A stretch of 64,000 nucleotides of DNA from DATAGF01 sp963834875. Lineage in GTDB: Bacteria; Actinomycetota; Thermoleophilia; Miltoncostaeales; Miltoncostaeaceae. The DNA lies in contig CAWIDG010000033.1 of assembly GCA_963834875.1 (NCBI GenBank), positions 124,001 through 188,000 on the forward strand, read 5' to 3'. The notes below the pieces were generated by a model. That model saw nothing but the letters and a program-made list of their open reading frames with translations. It did not search any database and had not been told where the DNA came from. Below, one piece after another: positions 28,090 through 36,847 of the stretch; within the stretch, counting starts at the first letter, position 1, and each line of letters begins with the position of its first letter. The position numbers and the translations under genes were made by a program.

Positions 28090-28683
28090 TCAAGTGGGGC
28101 CTTCCTCTTCTGGGAAGGTCGGGAACCCGAGCCATGGGCGGCCGTCGAGAGTCTTGATCTCGTCGGCGCCAATCTGATGCGGCTCGTGCGGCCATGGCGG
28201 GGTCACGTCAATGACCCGCGGGTCTGCCCCCGGGGTCATCAGGCAGAAGCTCGGGCCGGGCTGCTCACCCGAGCCCGGCAGCGGCTCATCGGGCGGGCGT
28301 CCCTCGATCACATGGTGGCGGTAGACGTCATCGAGGGTGGCGTCGTCGGGCGCGGCGGCAAGCACGTGGTAGGCGCGACCCCCGTGGCACGCGTAGAAGT
28401 TCCCGGTGCGCTGGGCCTGGTAGGCGAAACCCTGCTCCACCTGCCGCCGTCGGGCGATCTGCGTCCGCCCAGGCTCGCCCTCGGCCAGACCAGGCGCATC
28501 ACGGCGCTCCGTGAAGAAGCGCGCGTAGTGCTCCGCCAGGAAGCGCATCGACTGGTCATCGGCCTGGTTGAGGCGGCTGAGGTCATGGCGCAGCTCGCAC
28601 CATGGCTCGACTCCGAGGGGGACGGCCACGCCGGTGACGCAGGGCCCCTCTGGCGGCTGAGCGATGACGAGCAGAATGAGCAC
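28090..28683 (-). CDS. Hypothetical protein with an N-terminal hydrophobic segment
   Basis: About 197 residues from a GTG at 28,683, with AGGAA just upstream. It begins VLILLVIAQPPEG, a short hydrophobic start that may be a signal. Four cysteines are spread through it (CVTGV, WCELRHD, YACHGGRAY, SFCLM), and the C-terminus is acidic. No family is recognised. The reading has amino-acid use typical of real protein, unlike its other frames. It follows the ARPP-1 fragment by 11 bases. Confidence 0.5.
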   Translation of the reverse strand: MLILLVIAQPPEGPCVTGVAVPLGVEPWCELRHDLSRLNQADDQSMRFLAEHYARFFTERRDAPGLAEGEPGRTQIARRRQVEQGFAYQAQRTGNFYACHGGRAYHVLAAAPDDATLDDVYRHHVIEGRPPDEPLPGSGEQPGPSFCLMTPGADPRVIDVTPPWPHEPHQIGADEIKTLDGRPWLGFPTFPEEEGPT

Positions 28684-28694
28684 AGACCCGATTC

Positions 28695-29290
28695 CTAAGC
28701 CGAGCCGACGTAGGCCGACATCTGGATGAGCTCGCCCTCGTGCTCGAGGCCGGTCAGCTCCAGGTCGCGCGTCGCGCCCCGGACGTCCGACCCGAGGCCG
28801 ACCGAGGGGGTGCGGGACAGCGGGACCGTCCCGAGCGCCCGGAGCAGCCCGACGAGGTCGCGGCGTCGCAGGGGCGGAGCCGCCGGGGCGCCGAGGGCGT
28901 CGGCCGCATAGCCGGCCAGCAGCCGCGGCCAGAGCTCGGCGAAGACCTCCGCCCGCGAGACGGCGTCCAGGCAGACGGGCCGCCCGCCGATCGCCACGAG
29001 CGCCCCGCACTGGCCAGGCACTGTGGCGAAGTGCCCTGAGAGGCCGTCGATGCGGGGCCGGAGCGCGGCGATCGCGTCCGCGTGGGCCCCCGTCGGCGAC
29101 CGCGCGCCGACGCGCCTCGACATGGCGCCGACGTCGTCCCAGACGCGTGCCTGGGCCCGCCCGTGCTCCTGCGGCGACCCCCGCAGCGCCTCGGCCTTGC
29201 CGGGCGGTCAGCAGCTCGTCCACTAGCTCCGCCGGCTGAGGGAGGTATGAGCGATGGACGAGTGGTTCTGGACGATCGGGCTCGCGCACG
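28695..29290 (-). pseudogene. ARPP-1 family protein, N-terminally truncated and frame-broken
   Basis: The C-terminal half of an ARPP-1-type protein is clear: RVWDDVGAMSRRVGARSPTGA, then VPGQCGALVAIGGRPVCLD and ELWPRLLAGYAADALG. Upstream, HRSYLPQPAELVDELLTAR and KAEALRGSPQEHGRAQ are in adjacent frames, joined across one extra base near 29,205. The usual N-terminal 120-150 residues are absent. Function is unknown; in the family it co-occurs with ADP-ribosylation-related genes. The match is from recall of the family pattern. Confidence 0.5.
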
Positions 29291-29299
29291 CCCTCGCCG

Positions 29300-29614
29300 G
29301 GCTGCAGGGCACCGGCCCGTCGGGCTCCGCCCCGCCGGCCCTCGGTGACGAGACGCCTGACCGCGGAGCGCGCTCGCCAGATCGAGGCCGCGGCGCTGAG
29401 CAAGGTCCGCGAGGCGCTCGCGGCCCCCGCGGTCGCCGTGGAAGCTGCTGCGATGGAACCGAGGCAGTCCCCGCGATTTCTCTAGCGAGGCCGCTCTCGC
29501 GCTCTCCGGAGTTCCCGGGAGAATCCGATGTTGGCTGGCGACAGGGCTGTTGACCGGATTCATCCCTTCGTCGCCTCAAGGAGGCGAAGGGGATGGCTCC
29601 GAAACGGAGCTCGT
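29300..29614. other. Intergenic stretch without a supported gene
   Basis: Readings on both strands are Arg/Pro/Ser-rich without family motifs. It separates the truncated ARPP-1 gene from the thioredoxin-reductase-like gene and may hold debris from the truncation. Confidence 0.4.
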
Positions 29615-31252
29615 TCACCGAGCGGCGAAGGCCAGATGCTCGTGGACGGATCGGACCGCGGCTGATCCTTCACCCACCGCTGCGGCGACGCGCTTGGTCG
29701 ATCCGGATCGCACGTCCCCCACGGCGAAGAGCCCGGGACAGCTCGTCTCAAACGGCAGCGGTCCCCGCCCCAGCGCCGTCCACCGCTCGTCGAGCTGGTC
29801 GGCGCCCAGGGAGCGGTCGGTGAGGACGAACCCATGGGTATCGAGCGCCGCGCAACCCGAGAGCCAGGCCGACTCGGGGTCGGCGCCGATGAAGGAGAAC
29901 AGTGCCGCGCACGGCAGTTCGGTTTCTCCCTGCGGTCCGGCGATGCGAACTCCACGGAGGCGCTCGTCTCCATCGAGCGCCAGGATCGTGGTGCCGGTCA
30001 GGATCTCGATGCGTGGGTGGCCCTCCAGTCGATCCACGAGGTAGCGGGACATGCCGGCGCCGGGATCGGCGCCCCTGATCACGACCGTCACCGAGCTCCC
30101 CTGGTCCGCCAGGAACACGGCGGCCTGGCCGGCGGAGTTGCCGCCTCCCACGACCACCACCGGGCTCCCGGCGCACTGGCGCGCTTCCAGATCGGTCGCG
30201 GCGTAGTAGACGCCGCTGTTTTCGAAGTCGGCCAACCGATCGGCCTCCAGCCGCCGGTAGCGGGCACCGGTGGCCACGATCACTGCGCGCCCAGCGACGG
30301 TCGTGCCGTCGGACAAGTCGACGACGAGGTGGCCGGCGTCCTCGCTCAGCACGACCGCAGCGCACGGGGCGCTCAGATGGGCACCGAACTTCTCCGCCTG
30401 CACCAGGCCGCGCTGCACCAGATCGGCCCCGGGGAGTCCGGTGGGGAAGCCGAAGTAGTTCTCGATCCTCGAGCTGGTGCCGGCCTGGCCTCCGGGGGCC
30501 ACCATGTCCACCCCCAGGGTGCGCAGGCCCTCCGACGCCCCGTAGACCGCGGCGGCCAGGCCGGCCGGGCCCCCGCCCGCGATCACGAGGTCGAAGCAGC
30601 GGTCGGGAAGCGTCCCGACGGTCAACCCGAGATGCTCGCCGAGCTCTCCTGGGCTCGGACGGCGCAGCAGCGTGCCGGAGGAGATCACCACCGGCAGCTC
30701 CGACGGGGTGACCCCGAGCTCGTTGAGGAGCGCCTCGACGTGCGGGTCGGCGTCGGCATCCAGCCACTCGTGGGGGATGCGGGTCCGGGACAGGAATTCC
30801 CGGATCCGCAGCGACTCGGGCGAGAACCGCGACCCCACCACCCGGATCGCGGCCGCGGCTCCGGTGAGGAGCGCCGCCCGGCGGGCCATGAAGGCGGCCA
30901 GGATCTTGTCGCTCAGCCGCGGTTCGGTGGCGATGACGCGGCGCAGCGCGTCGGTCGGGACGACGAGGACCTCCCCGGGCTCGACGACCCGGGCCGACAG
31001 GAACACCCGCAGACCGGTGATCAGGTTCAGCTCGCCGAGAAAGCTGCCGGGGCCGTGGGTGACGATGGGCCGTTCCTCGCCGTCGGCGCTGATGAATATC
31101 TCCACCCGCCCCGAGAGGACGACGTAGAAGTCGTAGGCGGCGTCCCCCTCCCGGTAGAGGTAGTCCCCGGCCAGCACCCCACGCCGCGACCCCAACGGCT
31201 CCAGGGTGGCGATCTCGGCGGAGTCGAGGGTTGGGAAGGCGTCGTCGGTCAC
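29615..31252 (-). CDS. cNMP-binding domain fused to a thioredoxin-reductase-like flavoprotein
   Basis: A 545-residue, three-part protein. Residues about 15-130: cyclic-nucleotide-binding beta-roll (FYVVLSGRVEIF, GPGSFLGELNLITG). About 135-215: glutaredoxin-like segment without cysteines (FLSRTRIPHEWLD). About 220-545: FAD/NAD(P)H reductase with VIAGGGPAGLAAAVYG, VVVVGGGNSAGQAAVFLA and GLFAVGDVRSGSTKRVAAAVGEG. The CxxC redox pair of real thioredoxin reductases is absent. It may be a signal-controlled flavin reductase; its partner is unknown. Confidence 0.85.
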   Translation of the reverse strand: MTDDAFPTLDSAEIATLEPLGSRRGVLAGDYLYREGDAAYDFYVVLSGRVEIFISADGEERPIVTHGPGSFLGELNLITGLRVFLSARVVEPGEVLVVPTDALRRVIATEPRLSDKILAAFMARRAALLTGAAAAIRVVGSRFSPESLRIREFLSRTRIPHEWLDADADPHVEALLNELGVTPSELPVVISSGTLLRRPSPGELGEHLGLTVGTLPDRCFDLVIAGGGPAGLAAAVYGASEGLRTLGVDMVAPGGQAGTSSRIENYFGFPTGLPGADLVQRGLVQAEKFGAHLSAPCAAVVLSEDAGHLVVDLSDGTTVAGRAVIVATGARYRRLEADRLADFENSGVYYAATDLEARQCAGSPVVVVGGGNSAGQAAVFLADQGSSVTVVIRGADPGAGMSRYLVDRLEGHPRIEILTGTTILALDGDERLRGVRIAGPQGETELPCAALFSFIGADPESAWLSGCAALDTHGFVLTDRSLGADQLDERWTALGRGPLPFETSCPGLFAVGDVRSGSTKRVAAAVGEGSAAVRSVHEHLAFAAR

Positions 31253-31267
31253 CGTGCAGGCGGAGCC

Positions 31268-31639
31268 TCAGCCGCCGTTGAGGAAGGCGCGGACGTGGTC
31301 GGCGAACCGCTCGGGGTACTGGTCGAGGAACCCGTGGCCGGAGTCCGGGTACATGCGCAGTTGCGCGTTGGGCAGCTGGTGGGCGAGGAGGGAGCTGTTC
31401 TCGGTGATCATCATCGTGTCGTTGTCGCCGCCGGCCACGAACGTCGGGTGGGTGATCGCCGCCAGCCGCGCGAGCTGTGACGGGTCCGGGATCCCCCAGC
31501 GCGCGAACGCCTCGAGCTGGGCGTCGCGGGGTGGCCCCGAGACGGCCCGGGAGACCGCGCGCCGCTCGTCGGCCAGCTCGCCGATCGAGGAACTCACGAA
31601 CGCGCGCAGACGCCGGTCAGGCGTCCGGATGACCGCCAC
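31268..31639 (-). pseudogene. Alpha/beta hydrolase fragment (C-terminal half)
   Basis: About 123 residues that match only the end of an alpha/beta hydrolase: HPTFVAGGDNDTMM (acid-residue turn) and YPDSGHGFLDQYPERFADHV (catalytic His). The oxyanion and nucleophile parts (HG..., GxSxG) are missing. It lies right after the reductase gene. Probably a decayed remnant rather than an active enzyme. Confidence 0.65.
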
Positions 31640-31888
31640 GCTCCCTCCGGCCCAACTCCATGGATCGCTCCTCGCGACGAGGAACGCCTGTGGTCTATCA
31701 GGACGGGCCCGGTGGCGGAGGAGGCCTGCGGGACCGCCTTCGCGCCGGGCGACGGCCGCTAGGCGGTCACCGCCTTTACGGCGGGCGTCCGCATGGCGCG
31801 CCGGGCAGTGCCGACCCCGGCGGCGAGGGTCACACGGCGGACTTGGCCTACGGGCCCGCCGCGGCCTCCGGCTCCGGGCCGGCGCGCG

Positions 31889-32158
31889 TCAGCGCAGTGG
31901 CGCCGGCTCGAGCCACCGCACCGCCCCGAGGCTGACCCGCACGCCGGCCGGCAGGCTCACGGCCACCAGCATGACCGCCTCGCAGGCGGGGCAGCGCAGC
32001 ACGTCGCCAGGCGCCCGCGTGTAGGCCAGCAGCGCGCCGAGGACGTTGACGGCGCCGCAGTCGCCGCAGCAGCCGCGGGCGTCGGTCATCTCGCGCCCGA
32101 AGAGCTCGATCATCATGCCGCCGAGGGCGTTGCCGTCGACGTGGGCGTCCTCGCTCAT
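31889..32158 (-). CDS. DUF6510-like small cysteine-rich protein
   Basis: 89 residues. It holds a possible zinc ribbon: GCCGDCG and, about 25 residues later, RCPACE. The start MSEDAHVDGNALGG is typical of this short family in actinobacteria. The ATG overlaps the stop of the FAD reductase gene, so it is the third gene of a translation-coupled operon with a sulfite-oxidase-like protein. The function is unknown; a metal- or redox-linked accessory role is inferred from context. Confidence 0.7.
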   Translation of the reverse strand: MSEDAHVDGNALGGMMIELFGREMTDARGCCGDCGAVNVLGALLAYTRAPGDVLRCPACEAVMLVAVSLPAGVRVSLGAVRWLEPAPLR

Positions 32159-32886
32159 CACCGTCCTCCAGTCGGTCCGAAGCGCTCGGTCCTGACCCGG
32201 GCCGGGTCGTGGCCGAGATCGACGAGGCCGCTCGCGGCCGCCTCGACCAGCCCGGTGGGGCCGCAGACGTAGGCCAGCGGCGCCTCGGACGCCGGCCACG
32301 CCAGCTCGGCCAGCAGCTCGCGGTCGATCCTGCGCCTCCGCCCCTCCCAGCCGGGCGGGGCGCTCCGGGTGAGCGTGTGCACGACCTCGATCGCGGGGTG
32401 CTCGCGGGCGAGCGCGGCCAGCTCGTCCCGGTAGATGACCTCGTCCCACGAGCGCGACGAGAGCAGCAGGCGGGCCGGGACGTCCGAGCCTGCCGCAGCG
32501 TGGGCGCGGAGCATCGCCATCAGGGGGACGACCCCGCTGCCGCCGCCGACCAGCAGCAGCGGGCCGCCGCGGGCCGGCTCCCAGACGAACCACCCGCCGA
32601 TCGGCCCGCGCAGCTCGAGCCGGTCGCCCGGGCGCAGCTCCTCGGTGAGGTAGGGCGACACCTCGCCGTCGTCGATCCGCTCGACGGTCAGGGTGAGGCG
32701 CGCGTCGTCGGCCGGCGTCGCGATCGAGTAGCTGCGCTGGGCCTGGTAGCCGTCGTCGGCGGTCAGGCGCACGTCAACGTGTTGGCCCGGCAGGTGCCCC
32801 GGCCAGCCCGGGACGTCGAGCACGAGGCTCCGGGTGCCGGCGGTCTCATCGACGACCGCGGCGACCTCGGCCAGCAGCCAGCTCAG
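32158..32886 (-). CDS. FAD/NAD(P)-binding oxidoreductase (ferredoxin reductase-like)
   Basis: About 242 residues with an FAD domain (PGQHVDVRL and QAQRSYSIATP) and an NAD(P) domain (LLLVGGGSGVVPLMAMLR; YVCGPTGLVEAA). There is no C-terminal 2Fe-2S domain. The reading overlaps the stop of the molybdopterin gene; no ATG or GTG is near, so a CTG at 32,886 is the probable start, or a base error hides it. It may be the electron partner of the sulfite-oxidase-like enzyme. Confidence 0.82.
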   Translation of the reverse strand: MSWLLAEVAAVVDETAGTRSLVLDVPGWPGHLPGQHVDVRLTADDGYQAQRSYSIATPADDARLTLTVERIDDGEVSPYLTEELRPGDRLELRGPIGGWFVWEPARGGPLLLVGGGSGVVPLMAMLRAHAAAGSDVPARLLLSSRSWDEVIYRDELAALAREHPAIEVVHTLTRSAPPGWEGRRRRIDRELLAELAWPASEAPLAYVCGPTGLVEAAASGLVDLGHDPARVRTERFGPTGGR

Positions 32887-33488
32887 TCGCCCGCGTAGCG
32901 CTGCTCGAGCCACGGGTCGCCGTAGTTGTGGTAGCCGTACCGCTCCCAGAACCCCGGGGTGTCGGTCAGGCGCAGGTCGAGGCCCCGCACCCACTTGGCG
33001 CTCTTCCAGAAGTAGAGGTGCGGCAGCAGCAGGCGGGCCGGGCCGCCGTGCTCCGGCTCCAGCGGGGCCCCGCCGTAGGCGTAGGCGACCCAGGCCTTGC
33101 CGCCGGTGAGGTCCTCGAGCGGCAGGTTGGTGGTGTAGCCGCCGTAGGAGTGGGCCAGCGCGTACTCGGCGGCGGTGTCGACGCCGTCCAGCAGCACGTC
33201 CACCGACACGCCCTCCCAGGCGGTGTCGAGCTTCGACCACTTGGTCACGCAGTGGATGTCCCGGGTGACCGTCTCGCGCGGCAGGGCCTGGAGCTCCTCC
33301 CAGGTCCACGACCGCGGCTCGTCGATCTCGCCGGTGATGGCGAAGGCCCACTCGTCGAGGGAGATCTCCGGGGTCGGTCCGGCCGACAGCACCGGGAAGT
33401 CGTCCACCAGGTACTGCCCGGGGGGCACCCGCTCCGGGGGGCCGTCCGTCCGCCGCCGCCCCCGGAACCCTCGCGACACAAACCCCAT
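32883..33488 (-). CDS. Sulfite-oxidase-like molybdopterin oxidoreductase
   Basis: A 201-residue, single-domain member of the oxidoreductase molybdopterin-binding family. VTRDIHCVTKWSKLDTAWEGV carries the cysteine that ligates molybdenum. SYGGYTTNLPLEDL and EHGGPARLLLPHLYFWKSAKW are further conserved blocks. There is no Tat signal, so it is likely cytoplasmic. It heads an operon with a FAD reductase and a DUF6510 protein. The natural substrate is not known. Confidence 0.85.
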   Translation of the reverse strand: MGFVSRGFRGRRRTDGPPERVPPGQYLVDDFPVLSAGPTPEISLDEWAFAITGEIDEPRSWTWEELQALPRETVTRDIHCVTKWSKLDTAWEGVSVDVLLDGVDTAAEYALAHSYGGYTTNLPLEDLTGGKAWVAYAYGGAPLEPEHGGPARLLLPHLYFWKSAKWVRGLDLRLTDTPGFWERYGYHNYGDPWLEQRYAGD

Positions 33489-33730
33489 GCGGCCTCCTCT
33501 CGGTGACGCGCAAGCTATCCCAGCGGGAGCCGTGCCGCGCCCGGGCGACGCGCTCGCGTGTGGCTCGCGACCAGGCGGGTCGCCCGCCTGCTGATCGGTG
33601 CTCTCCGTGCGCTGCGGTGTCAGGCAGCGAGCGGCTCGCAGGCCGAGACGCGCCCGGCGCGCCCTTGCCGGGGCACGCCGGCTTCACCATGCTCCCGCCC
33701 CGGCCGACCGGACCGGCACGAAGGAGCGAC

Positions 33731-34549
33731 ATGGGCACCGATGCGACCCCGACGGGCACGATCGTCCTGATCCACGGCTTCTGGGTGACGCCCAGGAGCT
33801 GGGAGGCGTGGATCGAGCACTACGAGGGGAGGGGCTACCGGGTCCTGGCCCCGGCCTACCCCGGGTTCGAGGTGGAGGTCGAGGCGCTCAACGCCGACCC
33901 CTCGCCGATCGAGGCCCTCACGATCCCGGCGATCGTGGACCACCTCGAGGAGGTCGTCCGCGGGGCCGGCGAGGCGCCGATCCTAATCGGCCACTCGGCC
34001 GGCGGCGTGTTCACCCAGGTCCTCCTGGACCACGGCCTCGGGAGCGTCGGGGTGGCGATCAACTCCGCCCCGACCGAGGGCGTGAAGGTCGTGCCCTTGC
34101 CCCAGGTGAGGGCGACCTGGCCCGTGCTCAAGAACCCGGCCAACCGGCACAGGGCGGTCGGCCTGACGGCCGAGCAGTGGCAGTACACGTTCACCAACAC
34201 GTTCAGCGAGGAGCGCGGGCGGGAGCTCTACGAGCGCTACCACGTCCCGGCCTCCGGCTCGATTTTCTGGGAGAGCGCCTTCGCCAGCCTCAAGCCGGGC
34301 CACCAGGGCTCGTACGTGAACTACGAGAACGAGGCCCGCCCACCGCTGCTGTTCATCTCCGGCACGGATGACCACCTGATGCCGCCCGCGGTGCAGCGGT
34401 CGAACGCTAAGCACTACAAATCGGCGACGGTCACCGAGGTGATCGAGTTCGAGGGCCCGCACCTGCTGCCGTCGCGTGAGAACTGGCAGGAGGTCGCTGA
34501 CTACGCGCTCGACTGGGCCGAGGCCGCCCGGGCCGGGGCGTCGAGCTGA
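33731..34549 (+). CDS. Alpha/beta hydrolase
   Basis: 272 residues. The oxyanion segment is VLIHGFWVTPRSWEAW, the nucleophile elbow GHSAGGVF, the acid FISGTDDHLMP, and the His FEGPHLLPS. AAGGAG lies 5 bases before the ATG. It is a paralogue of the hydrolase at 38,911-39,753 (shared NPANR/NPLNR and YHVA blocks) and of the fragment near 36,850-37,050. Substrate unknown. Confidence 0.85.
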   Translation: MGTDATPTGTIVLIHGFWVTPRSWEAWIEHYEGRGYRVLAPAYPGFEVEVEALNADPSPIEALTIPAIVDHLEEVVRGAGEAPILIGHSAGGVFTQVLLDHGLGSVGVAINSAPTEGVKVVPLPQVRATWPVLKNPANRHRAVGLTAEQWQYTFTNTFSEERGRELYERYHVPASGSIFWESAFASLKPGHQGSYVNYENEARPPLLFISGTDDHLMPPAVQRSNAKHYKSATVTEVIEFEGPHLLPSRENWQEVADYALDWAEAARAGASS

Positions 34550-34593
34550 GCGTCCGCATCCCGGTGGGACAACGGGAAGCGGCGGGGCCCTCC

Positions 34594-34839
34594 GTGCCGA
34601 TCGAGCCCGAGCTGGCCGTCCTGATCATTCCGGCCCGCTACTCCGGCGAGGAGGTCTCGTCCGCGCTCCGGCGGGTTCGGGCCTGGCCCGTAGAGCTCCG
34701 CGCGGGGCAGGCCCAGCTCATCCGCGACGCGCCGCTCCCGCCCGAGGCGCTCCGCTTCTTGACGACGCTGCTCGCCCGCCCCCCCGGAGGCGCCCGCTCC
34801 CGAGGGGCCGGAGTTCACGGACTAGTAGAGCTCTACTAG
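34594..34839 (+). CDS. Hypothetical small protein
   Basis: A possible 81-residue product from a GTG (VPIEPELAVLIIPARYSGEEV). It has a helix with RFLTTLLARPP near the end. No family is recognised. It ends inside a perfect palindrome that also ends the convergent cupin fragment. Weak support: codon use is plausible but there is no clear ribosome site. Confidence 0.3.
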   Translation: MPIEPELAVLIIPARYSGEEVSSALRRVRAWPVELRAGQAQLIRDAPLPPEALRFLTTLLARPPGGARSRGAGVHGLVELY

Positions 34840-34841
34840 TC
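34820..34841. terminator. 22-bp perfect palindrome at convergent gene ends
   Basis: GACTAGTAGAG followed directly by its exact complement. It spans the stop codons of two convergent readings, so a two-way terminator hairpin is one reading; a protein-binding site is another. No T-run follows on either side. Confidence 0.45.
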
Positions 34842-35030
34842 AGCCCACCAGTCGCGCTGGCCATCGACGTCTTCGCGCTGAGCCTCGCCGAGATTGGGCG
34901 CGCCGATGACGAGGATCTCGAGGCCCGGCCTCGTAGCCTCGCCACGTACCGGGCGGGACGCGCACCGCGTCCCATTCCTTGAGCTCGACGATCTCGTCGT
35001 CGACCTTCATCCGCCCCCGCTCCCGCGGCC
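34836..35030 (-). pseudogene. Cupin-domain protein fragment (truncated and frame-broken)
   Basis: MKVDDEIVELKEWDAVRVPPG is a clear second cupin motif region. The continuation GLEILVIGAPNLGE and the end GQRDWWAD lie one frame away, joined near 34,930. The N-terminal half with the first cupin metal motif is missing; a possible upstream piece (YAV-RGSG) is in another frame. It is cut off close to the TIR-like gene start. Confidence 0.6.
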
Positions 35031-35073
35031 CACGGCGTAGCGTGTGCGCCATATCCGTCATCATGCATCGCGC

Positions 35074-35991
35074 ATGAACAAGCCGCGCATCTTCCTCGGG
35101 TCGTCGGGCAAGCAGGCCAAACTGCTCCAGGCGATCACGCGCGGGCTCGAGGACGTCGCCTACGTCGAGCCCTGGACGACCACGTTCAACCCGGGGCGGT
35201 CCACCCTCGACCGGCTCGTCGAGCTCTCCCAGGAGGTCGATTTCGCCGCGTTCGTGTTCGCCCAGGACGACTGGACCACGATGGATGCGTCCCAGTCCGG
35301 CCAGGCGTCGCCGCGCGACAACGTGGTGTTCGAGGCCGGGCTGTTCGGCGGCGCGCTCGGCATCCGGCGCACGTTCATCCTCCACGCGAAGGGTTCGAAG
35401 CTGCCGAGCGACCTGCTCGGGCTGACCTCCGTCCGCTACGACCCGGCCGCCAGCCCGGCGGAGGTTCGCGCGATCAACCAGAAGCTCCGCAAGGCGATCG
35501 AGACCGAGGGTCGCCGCGGCCCGGTCGAGGGGCTGTGGTGGCAGCTCTCGCTTACCATGCGGAGCGAGAGCGAACCGTCGGCGGTGAGCCTCCTGCGCAT
35601 CTCGCGGGACCGCGACGGTGGCCTGAACGTGAACGGCCGGGCCTGGCAGGAGGACGGCACCCTGTCGGCCCGCTACTGGAGCGAGGCCGCGAAGGAGCGC
35701 AGGGACCCGGCCGGCATCCTCTACTTCTGGAAGGGTGAGCGCCCTCGGCACCCGGATGCCCCCCAGCTCGAGGGCACCGGCGAGATCACGGTGGAAACCG
35801 CCGACCGCGCCACCGGGTACTGGACGACACGGTCGGATCGCGAGCCCGGGCTGAATGCCCGAACCGCCGGCGTCTACCTTCGAGCCGACCCCTCAGACCT
35901 CCAGGTGCTGGAGGGCGGAAGCGAGGAGGAGCGGGCCCAGCTCATCGCGCAGCGCCTTCGCGAGTGGCAGTCGGCCGCGAACGCATTCTGA
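35074..35991 (+). CDS. TIR-like (CAP12/Pycsar-type) nucleotide-binding protein with a novel C-terminal domain
   Basis: A 305-residue protein. Residues 4-130 form a TIR-like domain of the predicted nucleotide-binding type: PRIFLGSSGKQAKLLQAI, DFAAFVFAQDDW and PRDNVVFEAGLFGGALG, where the Glu is the probable NADase residue. A helical link (about 133-155) leads to a beta-rich domain (about 160-290) with WWQLSLTM, GTLSARYWSE and GYWTTRSDREPG, not one I can name. Related proteins are effectors in cyclic-nucleotide anti-phage systems. No nucleotide cyclase is beside it. Island location supports a defence role. Confidence 0.7.
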   Translation: MNKPRIFLGSSGKQAKLLQAITRGLEDVAYVEPWTTTFNPGRSTLDRLVELSQEVDFAAFVFAQDDWTTMDASQSGQASPRDNVVFEAGLFGGALGIRRTFILHAKGSKLPSDLLGLTSVRYDPAASPAEVRAINQKLRKAIETEGRRGPVEGLWWQLSLTMRSESEPSAVSLLRISRDRDGGLNVNGRAWQEDGTLSARYWSEAAKERRDPAGILYFWKGERPRHPDAPQLEGTGEITVETADRATGYWTTRSDREPGLNARTAGVYLRADPSDLQVLEGGSEEERAQLIAQRLREWQSAANAF

Positions 35992-36076
35992 GCACCGACC
36001 ACGTAGCGTGAACGATCGGGTCAGCCTCGATCGCCCGTCGCGAGATCGATCATATGAACATGCTGTCCGGGCGACG

Positions 36077-36511
36077 CTACCTGCGCTCTCCCTCTGAGGG
36101 CTCAGAGATCGCTTCGAGGAGCTCACCGGTCTTCTTCTGGTTCTCCCTGAGGGCGATGTCGGCCTGGGCAATGATGCCGACGAGCCTGCCGTTCTCGACA
36201 ACGGGGAGCCGCCGAACTTGGTGGCGGGCCATGAGCAGGAGCGCCTCTTGGAGGTCTTTGTCGGGCTCAACACTGATGAGGTCCCGAGAGTAGACGTCCC
36301 CGACCGACGTCATCTTCGGGTCTGCAGCCTCGGCGACCACTCTCGTCGTGATGTCTCGGTCGGTGATCATCCCGACGAGCTTCTCGTCGTCGGTTATCGG
36401 GAGCGAGCCGATGTGCTCCTCTCGCATCACTCGCGCGGCCTCGACCACCGACGCCGATGCGCCGATCGAGCGGGGATTCTCGGTCATCGCGTCGCGAACG
36501 CTCTTCGCCAT
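36077..36511 (-). CDS. CBS-domain pair protein
   Basis: 144 residues with two CBS motifs: IGSLPITDDEKLVGMITDRDI and VRRLPVVENGRLVGIIAQADI. Such proteins bind adenine nucleotides and are often stress-induced. GGAGG precedes the ATG at 36,511. It stands alone. A related, truncated CBS gene lies near 40,430-40,770. Confidence 0.88.
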   Translation of the reverse strand: MAKSVRDAMTENPRSIGASASVVEAARVMREEHIGSLPITDDEKLVGMITDRDITTRVVAEAADPKMTSVGDVYSRDLISVEPDKDLQEALLLMARHQVRRLPVVENGRLVGIIAQADIALRENQKKTGELLEAISEPSEGERR

Positions 36512-36847
36512 CGTGCCTCCTCTCCTCTTCATGTGCGATCTTAGCCCTGCTGCTCTCAGATCGTGAGAGGAGGAAGGCGGCTGGCTGGCCGCTGGCCGCT
36601 GGCACGCGACTCGCAGGTGCTCGGGCAGCGGTCGCTCGCTCTCGTCGTGCACCGTCGAGCGCCCCTCGTCTTCGCGCTCGATCAGCCGCTCGGCGACGCC
36701 GGGGTCGGCGAGCAGGACGTCAACGATCTCGGCTCGCCCGTCGAGCGGGAGCGCTTCGAGCTTCGTCGTGACGTCGCCGCCGGCGGGCTCGAGCTCGTCG
36801 CGCTCGGGCTCGCCGCGCGCAGCCTCGAGCGCCGGGACGAGGGCGAG
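36512..36847. other. Intergenic stretch without a supported gene
   Basis: No start plus motif on either strand. The plus strand from about 36,848 begins to match the hydrolase family, so the missing part of that gene may once have occupied this place. Confidence 0.4.

Noticed and set aside
27880..28090. Possible integrase remnant at the left island end
   Set aside because: Minus-strand reading lacks any recombinase motif; only the repeat pair is supported.
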